A stretch of 64,000 nucleotides of DNA, from the NCBI RefSeq assembly GCF_003073045.1, contig NC_037592.1, forward strand, positions 3,771,924 through 3,835,923, given 5' to 3'. The translations under genes were made by a program, and so were the position numbers. The stretch is from Pomacea canaliculata. Taxonomy: Eukaryota; Mollusca; Gastropoda; Architaenioglossa; Ampullariidae. Of the stretch, positions 23,401 to 35,451 are shown in pieces (the stretch's first letter is position 1; the number at the start of each line of letters is the position of its first letter). The notes under the pieces are model-generated. The model ran no database searches and had not been told where the DNA came from. It worked only from the letters and a program-made list of their open reading frames with translations.

Positions 23401-25449
23401 AATAATTGATTTTATTATTTAGAAATAAACATTTCTAATGAGAATAAGATTTACTTAAATAAAAATATTTGATTTGAACGTCTTAAAGCGTTTTCTACAA
23501 AACATGTTTAATATAAAGAGTTAGGAATCATGTCCCTTGACAAGGATAAACTCACTGGGCTATGTCCCTTGCGATTCCTTCCATGCAACTGCGATTGGTT
23601 CTTTCTTATTTGTAATACATTTAAGATGAATTCACTTAATTTAATTTTAATTAAAGATTATTCAGAATGAAAGTCCAGGCTAACACGCCCAACTAGTTCA
23701 TGAATAAGTACTTACAACTGAATTTCCATGATTGCATTTTTTAAAAAGTTTCATTCTTATTTCATTTTTTAAAATATTACATAACATTATATTTTCATTT
23801 TTTCTCATTGATTTGGTGACCATTAAAGCTCAATTTGTTCAGATAAACATAAACATTTATATAATTTAAATAATATGATCGTGAAATGAAACTAATGATT
23901 ATATTAAATATTCTATACTTTTATACCCGTATCCTAATAAAACGACTATAGTGTAGACCACAGAAACAAAAGAATTACGGATTAACTGAGGACTTCACTC
24001 ACCACATGGGATCCGAACCCATAAGCAAAAGAATCCGAAGAGCGATCCGCTTGTGAAGGTTACTGGACTCTATTGCAATGGCGAACGTCAGGCCGCCGAT
24101 GCCAAACATGGACGCATCCTTAGGGTAGGACGAGACATTAAGCAGGCATTAACAGCTATTTCTTTCCTCTATACTTTACAGACATTGCAATCCTCAAACC
24201 TTTGTAAACAGGGTGTTATACATATATGTCAGCTTGTTCGATTATTCCTTGTGCTGCACATAACATGCTGGGCCAATCGATTCGACCATGTGTCAATTCG
24301 ACCACGTCACGAATCAACTCGACCCCAGCCCATAGTCGATTGGTAAATAGCGGAATCGACTGGTGAGCCTGGTGAATATTATATAGATATTTTCCTAATC
24401 TCTCCTTGACTCTCTTTCTCACATATGTATATATATATATCGCTCTCTCTCACACACACAAACATTAGTGCTTACTAATATACACGCACATATATATATA
24501 TTAATTAAACACATTAAAACACAAAAACACACTTTATTTTATGCTTATTTAGAAATGGTAACATGACGTTTCTGAGTTCAGAGTAATGCTCAGAGTGCTG
24601 GACAAACAGTATGCACACCTTGATGTAGTTCTTGCACACCGCGGCTACGGGCATGACCCCGAGCAGGGGGAACAGCACCACCGGCAGAAGTGCGGTGACA
24701 GGCAGCGGCAGTGCCTCCGTCAACCAATAGACAGCCATGAGTGCCAGAGCGTACGCACACTTGGCTTCCTGGAAACACGTGCAGCTTACACATAAGCATA
24801 TCAAACGCACACACAAGCCATCAGACCAGAACCGATAGGTTGAGAGCTGGGTGGAGACATTCTGAAGGTGCCACAAATGCATGCAGCGCGAATAGAACCA
24901 ATAACAAAGGAAGGGGTGATGATCACTGACTGGTTTCATCAACGGACAAGTTAAAATCATAAAAGTAGTGATGGACGGACTGCAGAATGATGGCGATTTG
25001 GGGATGGAAGAAGAAAAAGGTCTGAATGAATGATCTGAAGCAATTGCAAAACAACACAATTTTGTCTGCAAAAAAAGAAAACGAGAGGATGAAGATGAAG
25101 AGAAAAAGAAGAAAAGATAAAACCAACTGAATAAAGTTTTTTTACCATATTGACTCAAATAAAAGCAAATAAAGCAAACACACTTCACCTAAAACAAAAC
25201 ATAAAACAATATTATTCTAACGAACAAAATTTAACCAGTTTTTCTCTCTCGACCAACGTTTACGTGTGAACATCGTGTGAACGTGTGAACATCGATTCTG
25301 CAGAATAAAAGAAAACGTAACACAGACAAAAAGCGTACCTGTGAATCATATTGAAAAATTAACGGCAGAAAAGCCAGTGGTGTGACCACAAACACGACAG
25401 TTTGTCGCACTGCCCACACCTGTGTCAGTGTGTTCCGTACAGCATCCAT
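17496..25449 (-). CDS. SLC13A2/3/5: SLC13-family sodium/di- and tricarboxylate cotransporter (complete)
   Basis: Fourteen minus-strand exons close in phase to 580 aa (human SLC13A2/A3/A5 are 568-602): 25339-25449, 24619-24768, 24003-24118, 22657-22802, 22224-22293, 21848-21955, 21331-21459, 20578-20667, 20037-20141, 19724-19815, 19497-19615, 19046-19207, 18280-18417 and 17496-17702. The start is the ATG at 25449. Both sodium/carboxylate-binding SNT motifs are present: SNTSSTALM (143-151) and SNTATASLL (451-459). The family signature SFAFMLPVATPPNTLV lies at 486-501. TM-type blocks such as YWLTEALPLPVTALLP and PWGVLLLLGGGYALA match the family. Expected role: plasma-membrane, sodium-driven uptake of succinate- or citrate-type anions. 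Which vertebrate subtype it resembles most cannot be told by eye. The 70-nt exon and the weak acceptor before 21955 are the least certain parts. Confidence 0.93.
18575..18740 (-). repeat. Stem-loop dispersed repeat, copy 2 (inverted, SLC13 intron)
   Basis: This is an inverted copy of the repeat at 21.05-21.24 kb, lying in the intron between 19046 and 18417. It holds the cleanest hairpin: arms 18667-18679 (GCCGAGACTAACG) and 18686-18698 (CGTTGGTCTCGGC) form 13 pairs, one of them G-T, around a 6-nt loop. The GACTAAACCGGAAGCTTTG block is also present on the minus strand. Confidence 0.75.
20226..20277. repeat. ATT-rich simple repeat
   Basis: An imperfect (TTA)n run about 52 bp long sits in an SLC13 intron. 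It is a simple microsatellite with no further signal. Confidence 0.8.
21040..21245 (+). repeat. Stem-loop dispersed repeat, copy 3 (SLC13 intron)
   Basis: The copy lies in the intron between exons at 21331 and 20667. Arms GCCGAGACCAACG (21090-21102) and CGTTG...GTCTCGGC (21119-21134) pair with a 3-nt bulge. Then come GAGCCTTAACAATG, ACTAAACCGGAAGC, a short TAGTAGTT repetition and ATCGTCTGCCAGTAG. The leading AGGTGGACTGCTGTCTGT is itself partly doubled. No transposase frame is present, so it looks like a short non-autonomous element. Confidence 0.75.
23013..23105 (-). pseudogene. Decayed copy of SLC13 exon 9 within the same gene's intron
   Basis: The block lies in the intron between exons at 24003 and 22802 and matches real exon 9 (19724-19815) over about 80 bp. 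Shared runs include TGGGAAAACAAAGA, AGCCACGAGG and GCAGAGTC in the same order and spacing; by eye about 70% of bases agree. On the minus strand it still reads pieces such as FFVFP, but internal changes break the frame and no donor is kept. It is best read as an old exon duplication or the last trace of a lost tandem SLC13 paralogue. Confidence 0.7.
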
Positions 25450-25739
25450 CGTCTCCACTCTTGGCTATAAGTGACAAAGTGACTGCTCGTCGTGATGAAC
25501 CTTTTAAGCAAGTCTTCTTCATGCCACGTCACATGGCAAAGTATCGACTTACATGCATATATGTTAGCCAGATATGTGGGTAAAGGACCAAAAAAAATCT
25601 GTCAGGCTATGGCGCATTTTTTTCATAAGGTCTATGAGTGTCCGTGGAGCGGCGTAGTGGTGGTGGTGGTGGTTAGTGGGGGGATGATAAACTTTACGTT
25701 TAGCAATTAATTATCAAGAAAGTAATATTCAAGGCAACA

Positions 25740-25822
25740 TAGATTTCGGGTATTTTACCGGCTCGCCGCATAGCTTGGAATTTTGAGACCGATCCGCAAA
25801 AAGAAAACTTTGCCCACCCCTG
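25740..25822. mobile_element. Possible hAT-type terminal end
   Basis: The stretch AACTTTGCCCACCCCTG (25806-25822) resembles the right terminal inverted repeat of Charlie-like hAT elements (inverse of CAGGGGTGGGCAAA). A second similar end, GTGCCCACCCCTG, stops at 26629 in the same orientation. No matching left end or 8-bp target duplication was found, so this is only a suggestion. Confidence 0.3.
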
Positions 25823-28318
25823 CTCTACACCATCACGACATTACATCTCGTGAAGAGGTGAGCAGTCAGATTTCTATGGTGTGGGCCGTAAGGTATTTCT
25901 TCCATCTTGACGACATTCATTCATTCTTACGGACAATTATCTAGTAGCACCACCGCACCGACTAGGTGAGAAACGGTGTCGAAACATTCTTACCTCTTTT
26001 GTCCAACCGACAGCTTGGAGTACAGAAGGACGACCGCTGTCCCATTATAACTTTTATTATTTCAAACTTCGGCTTTGTTGTCTTGAACCATTTCATGACA
26101 TGGCTTGTGCAAATGGGATTTGATTCGAGCGTGTTCAACCTAATTTTGCTTTTCTTGTTTTAATAATAATTTTATAGTAACTGTATACATTATACAATAA
26201 TTAATACTTTATAATTATATTAATTTTATATGTTGTACAACTGTGCTGTCGGTTGTGTTTGCTGACTCGGGTGAAAGTGGTTACCAGTGCATACGGGTAT
26301 GGACCTGCAACTAGCAGGCGATTGGGTGTGAGAAAGCGGAAGTTGGGTGAAGCGAACCAGGTGTCCCCTTTCCCCTCGATTATTTATACGACCCTCCCTT
26401 CTCCCCACACATTCGTCACACATGTCAGCCATGTTATTTCCTTCATTTGTACATGTACTGTGTGTTAGAATGTTACGGCTACCGACTTGTTAGGTTGCTG
26501 TACTTGATACATTAACTTTGAATCAAATTAACCTAGGCTAAATTTAAAAAAATGAAAATAAGTGCTCTTCCCCTTTTGGCAGACGGACTGGTCCAAATAC
26601 GTCCTAGGACAGCAGTGTGCCCACCCCTGGTTACCCCAGAAAGTGTTTGGAAAATAAATATCAATGATCCGTTTAATTTTGTGGGTTTTTAAAAAGTGAT
26701 TTATTTTTTTAAGTAATAATAACCATTCCGCTTGTTTTGACTTAGAAACACGTGCGTGATAAAAATGTTTGAAGGATATAGTAGATGAGGGTCTAACCTC
26801 ACCTGTAATGACAACTAACAGGGAGCCGACCTTCTTCTCTTGCTGCCTTTTATGTTCTCGTTAAAAAACCCGATCTATCAGAGGTCAGTAGGCCAAGAGT
26901 TTTCAGTCATCTGCCTAGCCTAGCCCTCGGTTTTTTGATCCGATGTAAGCGCGCTGACTGCACAGCCATAAAGAAATGAGTAAACTTTTTGTGAGCGTGT
27001 CACAGGCCAATATTGAAGACCTCTCCATGTGGAAAAAGTTTGATTGTTCTGCTCCAACTGATGTCAATCAGAGCTATTTGTTTGTGTACGCTGACGTCAC
27101 TGGACTGTTTTATTGATTCCAACGGGAGTCCGTCCACAGCATGTCGCAACACCAAGACCACACTCAAAACATCACACCACGTACAGGTGGGAACTGGGGA
27201 ACTGCCAACACGTCTTTATTCTTTTCTTTCCTTTCAGTCCCAAATATACCGTTTCACAAACTGCTAAACTAACATATGCCGCACACACGCCTTTATGCAA
27301 TGGAGATACCTAGTGTTAGTGTGTAGGTACTTACCTGTCCGAGTAAACTCAGGACAGGTTTGTTCCAGTTAATGTGTCTCATTATAACAGTCCACATAAT
27401 GTCTGTTTGCCTGTGATACTGAGCTATGTTATATCTGGATTATAATGTTTTAGCTAATTACTATTAATAGTTGCATTGTTTTGTTTGCCGGTGTGACTGC
27501 GTCGACTGCGTCTTGTACGTAACTGTGTTTATCAGTCTGTTCGCTTGTGTGTATGAGAGACTGAGTGCTTTAGTGTTTTAGACTGGATGCACAAGACACC
27601 TATATCTTTAACAAGAGTCACAAGCAGTCTTACAATCGGTCAACGGCTGACTCCAATGTTAAAGATCAGTATCGAGATGGGAACGAGCGGTTTGTTTACT
27701 TCTGTTGTGGAAACGCGATTGAGGTCGCCGCTCGCTCTGTCAGGTAACGAGAGGTGTGATCGAGCACAACAGTCGCGGGCGGCGTCCTCACCTTCTGTTC
27801 GTCCAACTCAGTGTCGTACAGTGACGAGGCCTCGAGCAGGGGTGTGGAGAAGACTGGAAATAGTTCTCCGTCTGTTCCACAGGGCAAAGACTTACCCTAG
27901 CTTCTAACCTACCGCCCCTGGGTGAGAAGACATCTGGCCTTGCCACTTGTAGTTCTATCAGCATATGTTGTTGCGATAGACATGATAATGATTTTCATCG
28001 TTATCAGAGGTATGACGCTCATCATCAGTGTGGGGCATGATAATGGCATTCATCTTTTGTCAGGGGCAAAATATAATGAGCTCTATCATCGTCGAATGTT
28101 TATGATGGCAGCAAAGAGCAAAGACAGACACACAGAGAGACAGAGGGAGGCAGAGGCCTGGCACTGTCAAATGCTTACAAATGTTTTCCTCAACTGTTAG
28201 ATGAGATGATGATGATGAAACTTCATCATATCAGGATCAACATCGTGTCTAAAAACAAAGCATGGAGTTAAATCTCTGCTACTAAGATCCCTGGTACGGA
28301 AAACAAAATAACTGAAGA

Positions 28319-28377
28319 TGTATATCATTTCTTTCCGGTGTATATCATTTCTTCCCGGTGTATATCATTTCTTCCCG
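28319..28377 (+). repeat. Three tandem 20-bp units
   Basis: The unit TGTATATCATTTCTTCCCGG is repeated almost exactly three times; the last unit is shortened by about two bases. It is a short intergenic minisatellite of no known role. Confidence 0.85.
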
Positions 28378-30410
28378 AAATTAGAATTTGTTACGAACAC
28401 ACGGACCAAAACGCAATCTTTTGAAGTTCGTCCTCAGTTATGCCGAAGTCATCGATCCGGTGCCGAACATGTGTACCAAACCGGAATTTGAGGATTGATT
28501 ACGTATGAAGGCGAAGAACTGTAGACTATTTCAGTCTCTACACTCTTTCATTCAGCAAGCTGTGGTACCCAGGTGTTGATCTTCATCCTACTGGTAAGGT
28601 CCACTTTCATGTCAATGCCATCGCCTTTGTTCATGAAATCCTTAAAGTTTATTTGTCATGAAAATCTGTAAAGTATGTTTCGACACTTTCCTTTAACTTA
28701 CTATGTATGTATCTATGTGTTTGTTCAATTCTGTGATTGATTTTTCACCCACTTCCGTATTTTTTCACCAACTACTTAGTTTTTGGTGACAATGCGAAGT
28801 GACATTATTTACCGTAGTCCACAAATAGTAAAATAATATATTTTTAAATTGTGTAAGTCAAATTAGGGCTCTAGGACTAGTAAACAATAGCTTATCTCCT
28901 CTAATTCGGCCTATATAAGAAGGGCATAAAGTTTAAAAGCAAAACGAAAAGACTAGAGAAACCTTGGCATGCAGAACCCTGTATGTATATGTTTACCTTT
29001 AAAAAGTTCCCGGTGTGTTACACTACAAAAAAACAAAAAAAAAAAAAGCCCAAAAAGCCAAACAAACAAATGATAAGCCCTGGCATGTAGAGATAGAATG
29101 TTGTGCTTCAGTCAGTCAGTCAGATTGCTGGATGTTAGCAACCGTGATATTGGGACGACACCTGGCCCTCTGACGAGAGAGAAAGAGAAAACACAGATGG
29201 TGAACCACAATACAAAGAAAAGGCAACTACAAGTGAAGCGGCAAAAAACATCAAGAGAAGTTATATTCGGAGACTGCTTCTAAGAAGACTTTGCAATTGG
29301 AAGAACTTCTCGATAAAGATCGAAAAGAAATAATAAAAAAAAAAACCTCTTTTATTTGAAATGTGCTAAATAGGGTAAAATATTTTTTTTCTCCTTAGGT
29401 CTCGGGATTTTCTTACATACACATAACTTAAAATATGAAAGTGTGACGGGGCATTCTTGGAACTTGGATCATTCCAGGGCCCCTCGCACTTTTATATTTT
29501 CAATTAGTATTAATTTCAGCATATTAAACAGCAAAAACTCAAGAACGCTGCCGGCGAGTGAAGCACTCCAGATCCACGCCCCATCCAAAAAGACAAAACT
29601 CTTTTTCAATCTTTCTTTAACAATCATAATTTCATCATATAAACTGTGAAATTATAATTTGATAATTAGAGAGCTGACAAATTGTAATTGATTTTTCGTA
29701 AAGCACTGATGCAAACAATTATGGAATGTGTTTATCAACAACAGTGCTACAATCATGCAGGGGTATTATTAATTAACTTATGGTCCCAGCTCACCCACTG
29801 GTTGAGTCATGTGTGTATCTATGTAAACTCCTGAAGTCTGTGTTGGTGACTGGATTCTTTGAAAGAAGTGCAAGCTAATACATATTGCTCAATACCTGTT
29901 TGCGTGTTACTTTCTGTAATCGTATCCTGGTTCTGTAGTTCATTTAATTGTCATTTTAATTGAGGGGGTGACCCATCAGGGAAGTGCCAGGTCACGAGCC
30001 GTGTCCTTTTGTGAGGATGGAACATGTTGGCAAGGACCAGTCTGTAACTGTAAACTCTAGCAAGCGGAGGTCCCGCTACTTCGTCTCGTCAAGCCCAAAG
30101 AGACCAGTTAACCGTTCCAGTCCATTGCCAATATGCGTCTAGGCTTACCTTTGCACTAAAATTCCTGATCACTACGAGAATGTCTTTTTAAAGCACCACC
30201 CGGGTAGCCTTTTCAACTGTTTATAAAACAGCTCCACTTTCTCTTCCTTGGACTGAGGTGGGAGGAGAATACACCTGTAGAATGGTCAATTGTAGGGTTT
30301 GGCAGTGACTCAGAAGATCAGCCTACTCGAAATCATTGCAATATTTCGGGAAGACTGATGATCATACACATATATTCTCCATTTTTTCATGACTCAGGTC
30401 TGGCATCAAG

Positions 30411-31801
30411 ATGGCTGCAAATAATAAAGTGGAGCCGGGAGTGCCTCCTCCTCCTCAGTACACGCCCTATCCACCCCAAGTAGGGCAAGGCCCAGCTTAC
30501 GGCGCACAGCCGGGCTATCCACCCCATTCTTTCGTACCCATGGGGGCACAGCAACAGTCCATGAACAACAGTAAGCTCAAACCTCTCTCTACCCCTTGCC
30601 CTCATCGCTGTTCCCCAGGATGTTGTTCCCGTCCCTTTAATCTCTTGTGGACTTCTTTTTTCTTCTAAAATAGTAACCTTTAAACATTGTATTTCCTCTT
30701 CATTTTTTTATTTAAACAAATTTCTGCACCCTACTAGACCTTTAACATTAAAGGCAGCCAGAAGAACTGTACAAGGTGTAAATTGTGCCAGATGAAAATT
30801 GTGGGCCTTCAGTCCATTGTAAATTATGTCAGATGAATGTAATATGACTATGGGTAATTTATATTAGATGCAAAAAGCAAGCTTTGCTCGGGTGTCTTGT
30901 GTATAGACGGGTGTATGTGTTTTGTACAGCGGTGGTTGTGACCGGTCAGCCCACCTACGTACCTTTGATCGTCCGTTATGGAGAAGGTCCCATCATGGTC
31001 ACCTGTCCACACTGCCATGCAACAGTGACGACCAGCACTCACTACACCGTCGGCACCTTCGCCTGGCTCATCTGCGTGATCATCTTACTCCTCGGGTGCG
31101 TCACTTCCGCCTCCTCTTGCTGTTGCTTGTTGCTGTCTTTGTCTAATATCTATGTCTTTGTGTTGATATCGATGTTGTCACTGTCTTGATTTGTTGCTGT
31201 TTCTGTCTTGTATTTTGTAGTCTTTTATTTCTGGCGGTTTTTTAAACTATAGAATGCATTCTTTAAGTATAGACTGATTTGTATAGCTATAGAATGGATT
31301 CTTTAGTTTAATTAGTTTTTTTTAAAAGAAGAATTAGTGTCTTCCCCATCTCAACTTCTTGTTAAAATCTTTCCATCTCATCTGTTTGACACTTTTCTTT
31401 AACTTTATGCCGGCTTGAGTACTTTTTTCTCTAACTTTGTCGTTGCTTATCACTTTAATGAATTCACTATACCCTTAGTATATCTGGTGCTCGTTGCCTT
31501 TCCACAAGCTGTAACCACATCTGATGTTATCGTGTCTGAGTATTGTTTATGGTTTTATTCTCCTCAGCTTGACTTTTTTCCCTTCGACTGTTGTTTCCTT
31601 TTCAAAGATATGTTGTTATTGCTCTTGTTGAGTGGATGTTCTGTTGATTTGTTGTGTATGTAGTCTTTGTAACATGCTTTGTTGATGTGTAGGTTCTGGC
31701 TGGGTTGCTGCCTCATCCCTTTCTGTGTGGACTCGTGCAAGGATGTAATCCACACGTGCCCCAACTGTCAGCAGCAGCTTGGCAAGTTCAACCGCATGTG
31801 A
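30411..31801 (+). CDS. LITAF: LITAF-domain protein (LITAF/CDIP1 family), complete
   Basis: Three exons, 30411-30570, 30930-31095 and 31693-31801, join in phase to 144 aa; human LITAF has 161. The N-terminal half is Pro/Gln/Tyr-rich and carries a PPQY motif (residues 14-17), the PPxY type bound by NEDD4-family WW domains. The LITAF domain follows: CPHC (79-82), a hydrophobic segment [16 protein letters not shown] (about 96-111), [15 protein letters not shown] (113-127) and CPNC (131-134). The two CxxC knuckles bind one zinc in the family, and the hydrophobic part anchors the protein on the cytosolic face of late endosomes and lysosomes. An AG just before the start (30395-30396) hints at an upstream non-coding exon. 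All family-defining residues are present. Confidence 0.94.
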
Positions 31802-32155
31802 GCTCTCTGGAACTTGCTGTTGACAGACACCTCAGTCATACTACCGGCGAACGAGAAACTTTTGTTTCTGAATGAAAAATATTGCAAAAAGCTGTGATTC
31901 TGACATGTACATAGTTTTAATTCACGGTTACTTTCTCTCAATATTTCATTCTATATAAATTGTAAATTTTGAAGCGATTAGCAGCCAGTATTTATCAGCA
32001 AGAAAATGATTGTTTGCAAATTCAATCTTTCTCTTCTTTAGCCACTTAATGACGCAGTGATAAGTCAGGAGTAACTGTGACAGGTTCAGAGAAATGTGGA
32101 GAAAAAAAAAAAGAAAGGAAAGTGTAGACAGAGAATCGGGTATCTCGCTGTAAAC

Positions 32156-32161
32156 AATAAA
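32156..32161 (+). promoter_or_regulatory. Candidate polyadenylation signal of LITAF
   Basis: An AATAAA lies 355 nt past the LITAF stop and is the first canonical hexamer on the + strand there. Assigned by position only. Confidence 0.45.
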
Positions 32162-35100
32162 GCAGGTGTTTGTTGCTGAATCGAAAATGAGGGCTGGGTA
32201 GTGTAACGCACCACAGACTTGAGGACTTTTTGCTCGGCTGTGAATCAGACATCATTCGCTTGGGTCTATGATTTAGAAACTCTTGCTGCCCACTCAGGAA
32301 ACCTGTACATTATCAGCTTTGCCAGCTAAGATAAAAGATGGAGAAAGGAGATGACACCTTCCTCATTCTTGTCACAGTGAACCACTTACATTTCCTCCAG
32401 CTGTGACCTCATGGACCCTTTACTTCCTTTATAGCAATCTGAGGAAAAGCCGGCTAGTGCAACAAGAAAGACAACAGGACAGATAGAGCAAGGGGGAAAT
32501 AGGGGGTGAAGAAAAGGATCGCACTCGTTCACTTGTCTCGCCATGTTTCTATGTGACGAGCTCCAGTGAAAATCGTCTATGGCAGTTTTCTTTCTTCCTT
32601 CGCAGCGGCTTTTTCTCGTTAAAGAAATTAAAAGTTAGCCTTAACATGGTAGTAATTGTGAAAATGTGTGCTTTATTCCTTCAAGAGTGGATGTGTTCAT
32701 GTACCGTTTCTAAGTAAGTCTTGATTGGTCTGGCCAAGCCTTTCTTGTGTGTCAGCTGCTTTTGTCTGTTTGTTTGTATTTTTTTTTACTAGAATATTCT
32801 GTCTTTGACAGAGTGTCCTGCCAGGTGACATGGCCAAGTCAGATCACCTTGCGCCTCTTCACTGTTGCCAGGAGAGGTTCTTGATGGCCTGCTATAGTGG
32901 CGACCTTTTTCCGTTCGCTATTCTTAAAGGTCAACACAAGTCCTCGGTGAAAATCGCTGGAAATAGATCATAAGGTATCACAAAACACATTCAGGTGGTA
33001 TTTTATGACAAAGAGGCACGAGCAAGTCTTGAACTCTCAGTAAAACAAGATCTTCCTACAGCAATGCCAACTGTACAAAGTACTAGCTGCTAAAACCAAC
33101 TTCGACAGCTGGTAAAAAGCTTAGACAAACATCAAGCATCAGACATACAACATCAACACTTTCTACATCATCTACAAGTAGCATCGTGACAGTCACACAC
33201 ACACATCATCAGTCATATCTTTATCCAGCTCAGTGCTAAAAGCTACTGACAGTGTGAGGACACCATTGATGTGAGTGCTCGAAACAGCTTAAAAAAAAGA
33301 TTGAGGGTGACAAACGTATAAGGAGCTTGAACGGGAGCACCTGCGAATATCAGTAAGTAAGTATTAAATTTTGCACGCAGCTAAATGAGGAAGAAATAAG
33401 TTTTTGCATCAATATATTATTAAATTATCTTTTAAGTGTTAAGAAAGTCATCAGCAGTCAATTGCAACTATAATAACTAAAAATGCAATGCTGTCAGTTA
33501 ACCCTCTATCAAATACAAAATACATGAGTGTATCCGAGACAAAAGCAGACATGTATTTCAATATGTTTATATTTTATTAACAAGAATACACCTGGAAATA
33601 TTAACTTAACTCGCTGTTGCACATGCTACTTGCATTTCACTCAAGAATGCAGTAAACCTCTTTATCGAGAGTTTACCTATTAAGACCCCCTCTTAGTCAT
33701 GACCCAAACATTTTTCATGGACGTACATGTATTTAGTACATAACACAGATATCTCTGTTACAACTGTCTGACAGTTTGTGCTCTATTACGACTTTTTGTG
33801 TACATGTATGAGATTCCCTTGCGGGATGGAGATGAGACGAGGGCTGTGCTTTTTGGGCTCTCACTGGTGCTGTTTCTACCTACTACAGTGTACTTGTTTG
33901 TACCTAATGTCTGTCAACTCTAGAGTATCCGTGTTATTATCCATTGGCCTACCTTTCATTCACCTTTTTTCTTTACAATATATATATAGGTCCAATTTAA
34001 ATTGTAAAAGTGCATGGCTTCTCAAATTGCCCAAAGCAGTGAAAATGTGAGAACATGAATCTATGACACAATGAGGGCACGGTTTCTTTTTGCTGAGAAA
34101 ATTGTTCCAAAAAACAAGTCTCGGATAAATTTAAACAATTATACTGACCATCCAGAACATTCTAATTTATGCAAAAAGCCCGTATCTTGATGTCATGGGA
34201 ATGAGAAGGCAACATCCGGTAGTATAAGCTCTGCCTCCACTCACCTGTCTATCTCAGGTTATATCTACATGCCGCCTAGTTCTCTGCGATCCCCTTCTGA
34301 TCCCCCACCCTCCCAAGGCTGCTCATTTCTTTGTATAGAATGATTTCATTTGGCTTGCGGGTTTGTTTGTTGTTTTTTTTTTTTCTGTCTCTGGTCCTCT
34401 TCCTTGGAATAATCTTCCCCTCCATATTCGCCGAAAACTTCTCTCTTTTGTAAAGCTTTTGTTCCTCCCATGTATGTGTGTGTGGGTGGGTTGGGGATGA
34501 GTGGGGTGAGTGGGGGTGTGCGTGCGTGCATATGTGTTAATGATTTCATTTAAGGACGCCATGAATTTCTGTAGCAAGAACAGGTGCATTATAAATATTT
34601 ATTGCTACTCTTATTAACATATCTTGTCTGTGCATTTAACTGTATTAATTTGGGAAACGTGCTGCTCTTGTTACGTGATACTTCTAGATTATTTCCAGGA
34701 CGTTCTAAGCATTTGATTTGGATAATAAAATGTTTAACACTTAAGCATCTTTCAACTATTCGGTCTCTATGTTCACTCACATGAGCTAACTTCCTTTATT
34801 ACTTAAAAGGAAACAACTGAAAAATGATACACAAATTAATCATCTCATTTGTGCAAAAATAATATTTCATTTTCGAGGGATGTGGAGAGATCATACAAAA
34901 TATGGCCCCATATAAAGTTTTGTAAATGTGCGGATTTGCGGTTCCTTGATCCCTAGCGTCAGTCACTCCATTCCTCTATGTTCCAGGGAAGAGGACGGAT
35001 GTTGATCGAAGTTCTAAATAAATTTAAATTTGTTCATTACAACAGAAACATTTTAAATGTTCATCATCATAATTATAGTAACAAAATTTTGATTTATAAA

Positions 35101-35368
35101 ACACTTTAATTTTTTTGAAAACATTGAAAACTTTACCTGCATTTTAGTTTTCTGCCGTTAAAGATGTCCACGGATAAAGTTGACTGGTCTTACTGTTCTC
35201 ATGTTATCACCCCGCTAGTTCACTCTAGCATCTCATACAATAAAGCTGAAATGGTAAAAACAAATGTCTGTAGGCAAATGCATTTAATTAATTTATTCCC
35301 CACCCTACTCTGCCTGCTTGGCCCATGATACATCAGAGATAAGACATCTGAGATGATACGTTCTACCG

Positions 35369-35451
35369 TCAGTCTTTCTGGATTCCCTGAGCCTCGTTGA
35401 TGTACTTGGTATCAGGCGAGACAAATTTGTGACCGTTCCGTGCCCCAGCAT
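35369..35451 (-). CDS. Possible orphan terminal exon (unidentified)
   Basis: Behind an acceptor (TTCTAG on the minus strand) there is an 83-nt open segment ending in TGA, phase 1 at its start. It reads in part GHKFVSPDTKYINEAQGIQ. The composition is protein-like and uses varied codons, unlike the AT-rich surroundings. No upstream exon with a compatible phase was recognised and I do not know the family. It could be the end of a minus-strand gene whose other exons I missed, or chance. Confidence 0.25.

Larger units (their letters stand above)
25450..30396. other. Intergenic region between SLC13 (-) and LITAF (+)
   Basis: This divergent spacer of about 4.9 kb must hold both promoters, but no TATA or initiator element is convincing. 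It contains a GTG-rich run near 25658-25680, two possible hAT-type ends (25811-25822 and 26617-26629) and a 20-bp triple repeat (28319-28377). Open frames up to about 106 codons, for example at 27587-27907, have no recognisable domain and no splice context. Confidence 0.5.

Noticed and set aside
24260-24360. Recurring TCGACC/TCGATT words in an SLC13 intron
   Set aside because: Spacing is irregular and there are too few copies to call a repeat or binding array.
24514-25188. A 224-codon minus-strand open frame
   Set aside because: Only 24619-24768 is the real SLC13 exon; the rest is intron that happens to stay open (pyrimidine-rich text before the acceptor).
27587-27907. A 106-codon plus-strand open frame in the SLC13/LITAF spacer
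   Set aside because: Arg/Ser/Thr-rich chance-like translation with no homology signal; also open in part on the other strand.
30411-31801. PIP4P/TMEM55-type phosphatase as identity for this gene
   Set aside because: The paired CxxC knuckles flanking one hydrophobic segment with [15 protein letters not shown] are the LITAF domain; the phosphatase CX5R motif is absent.
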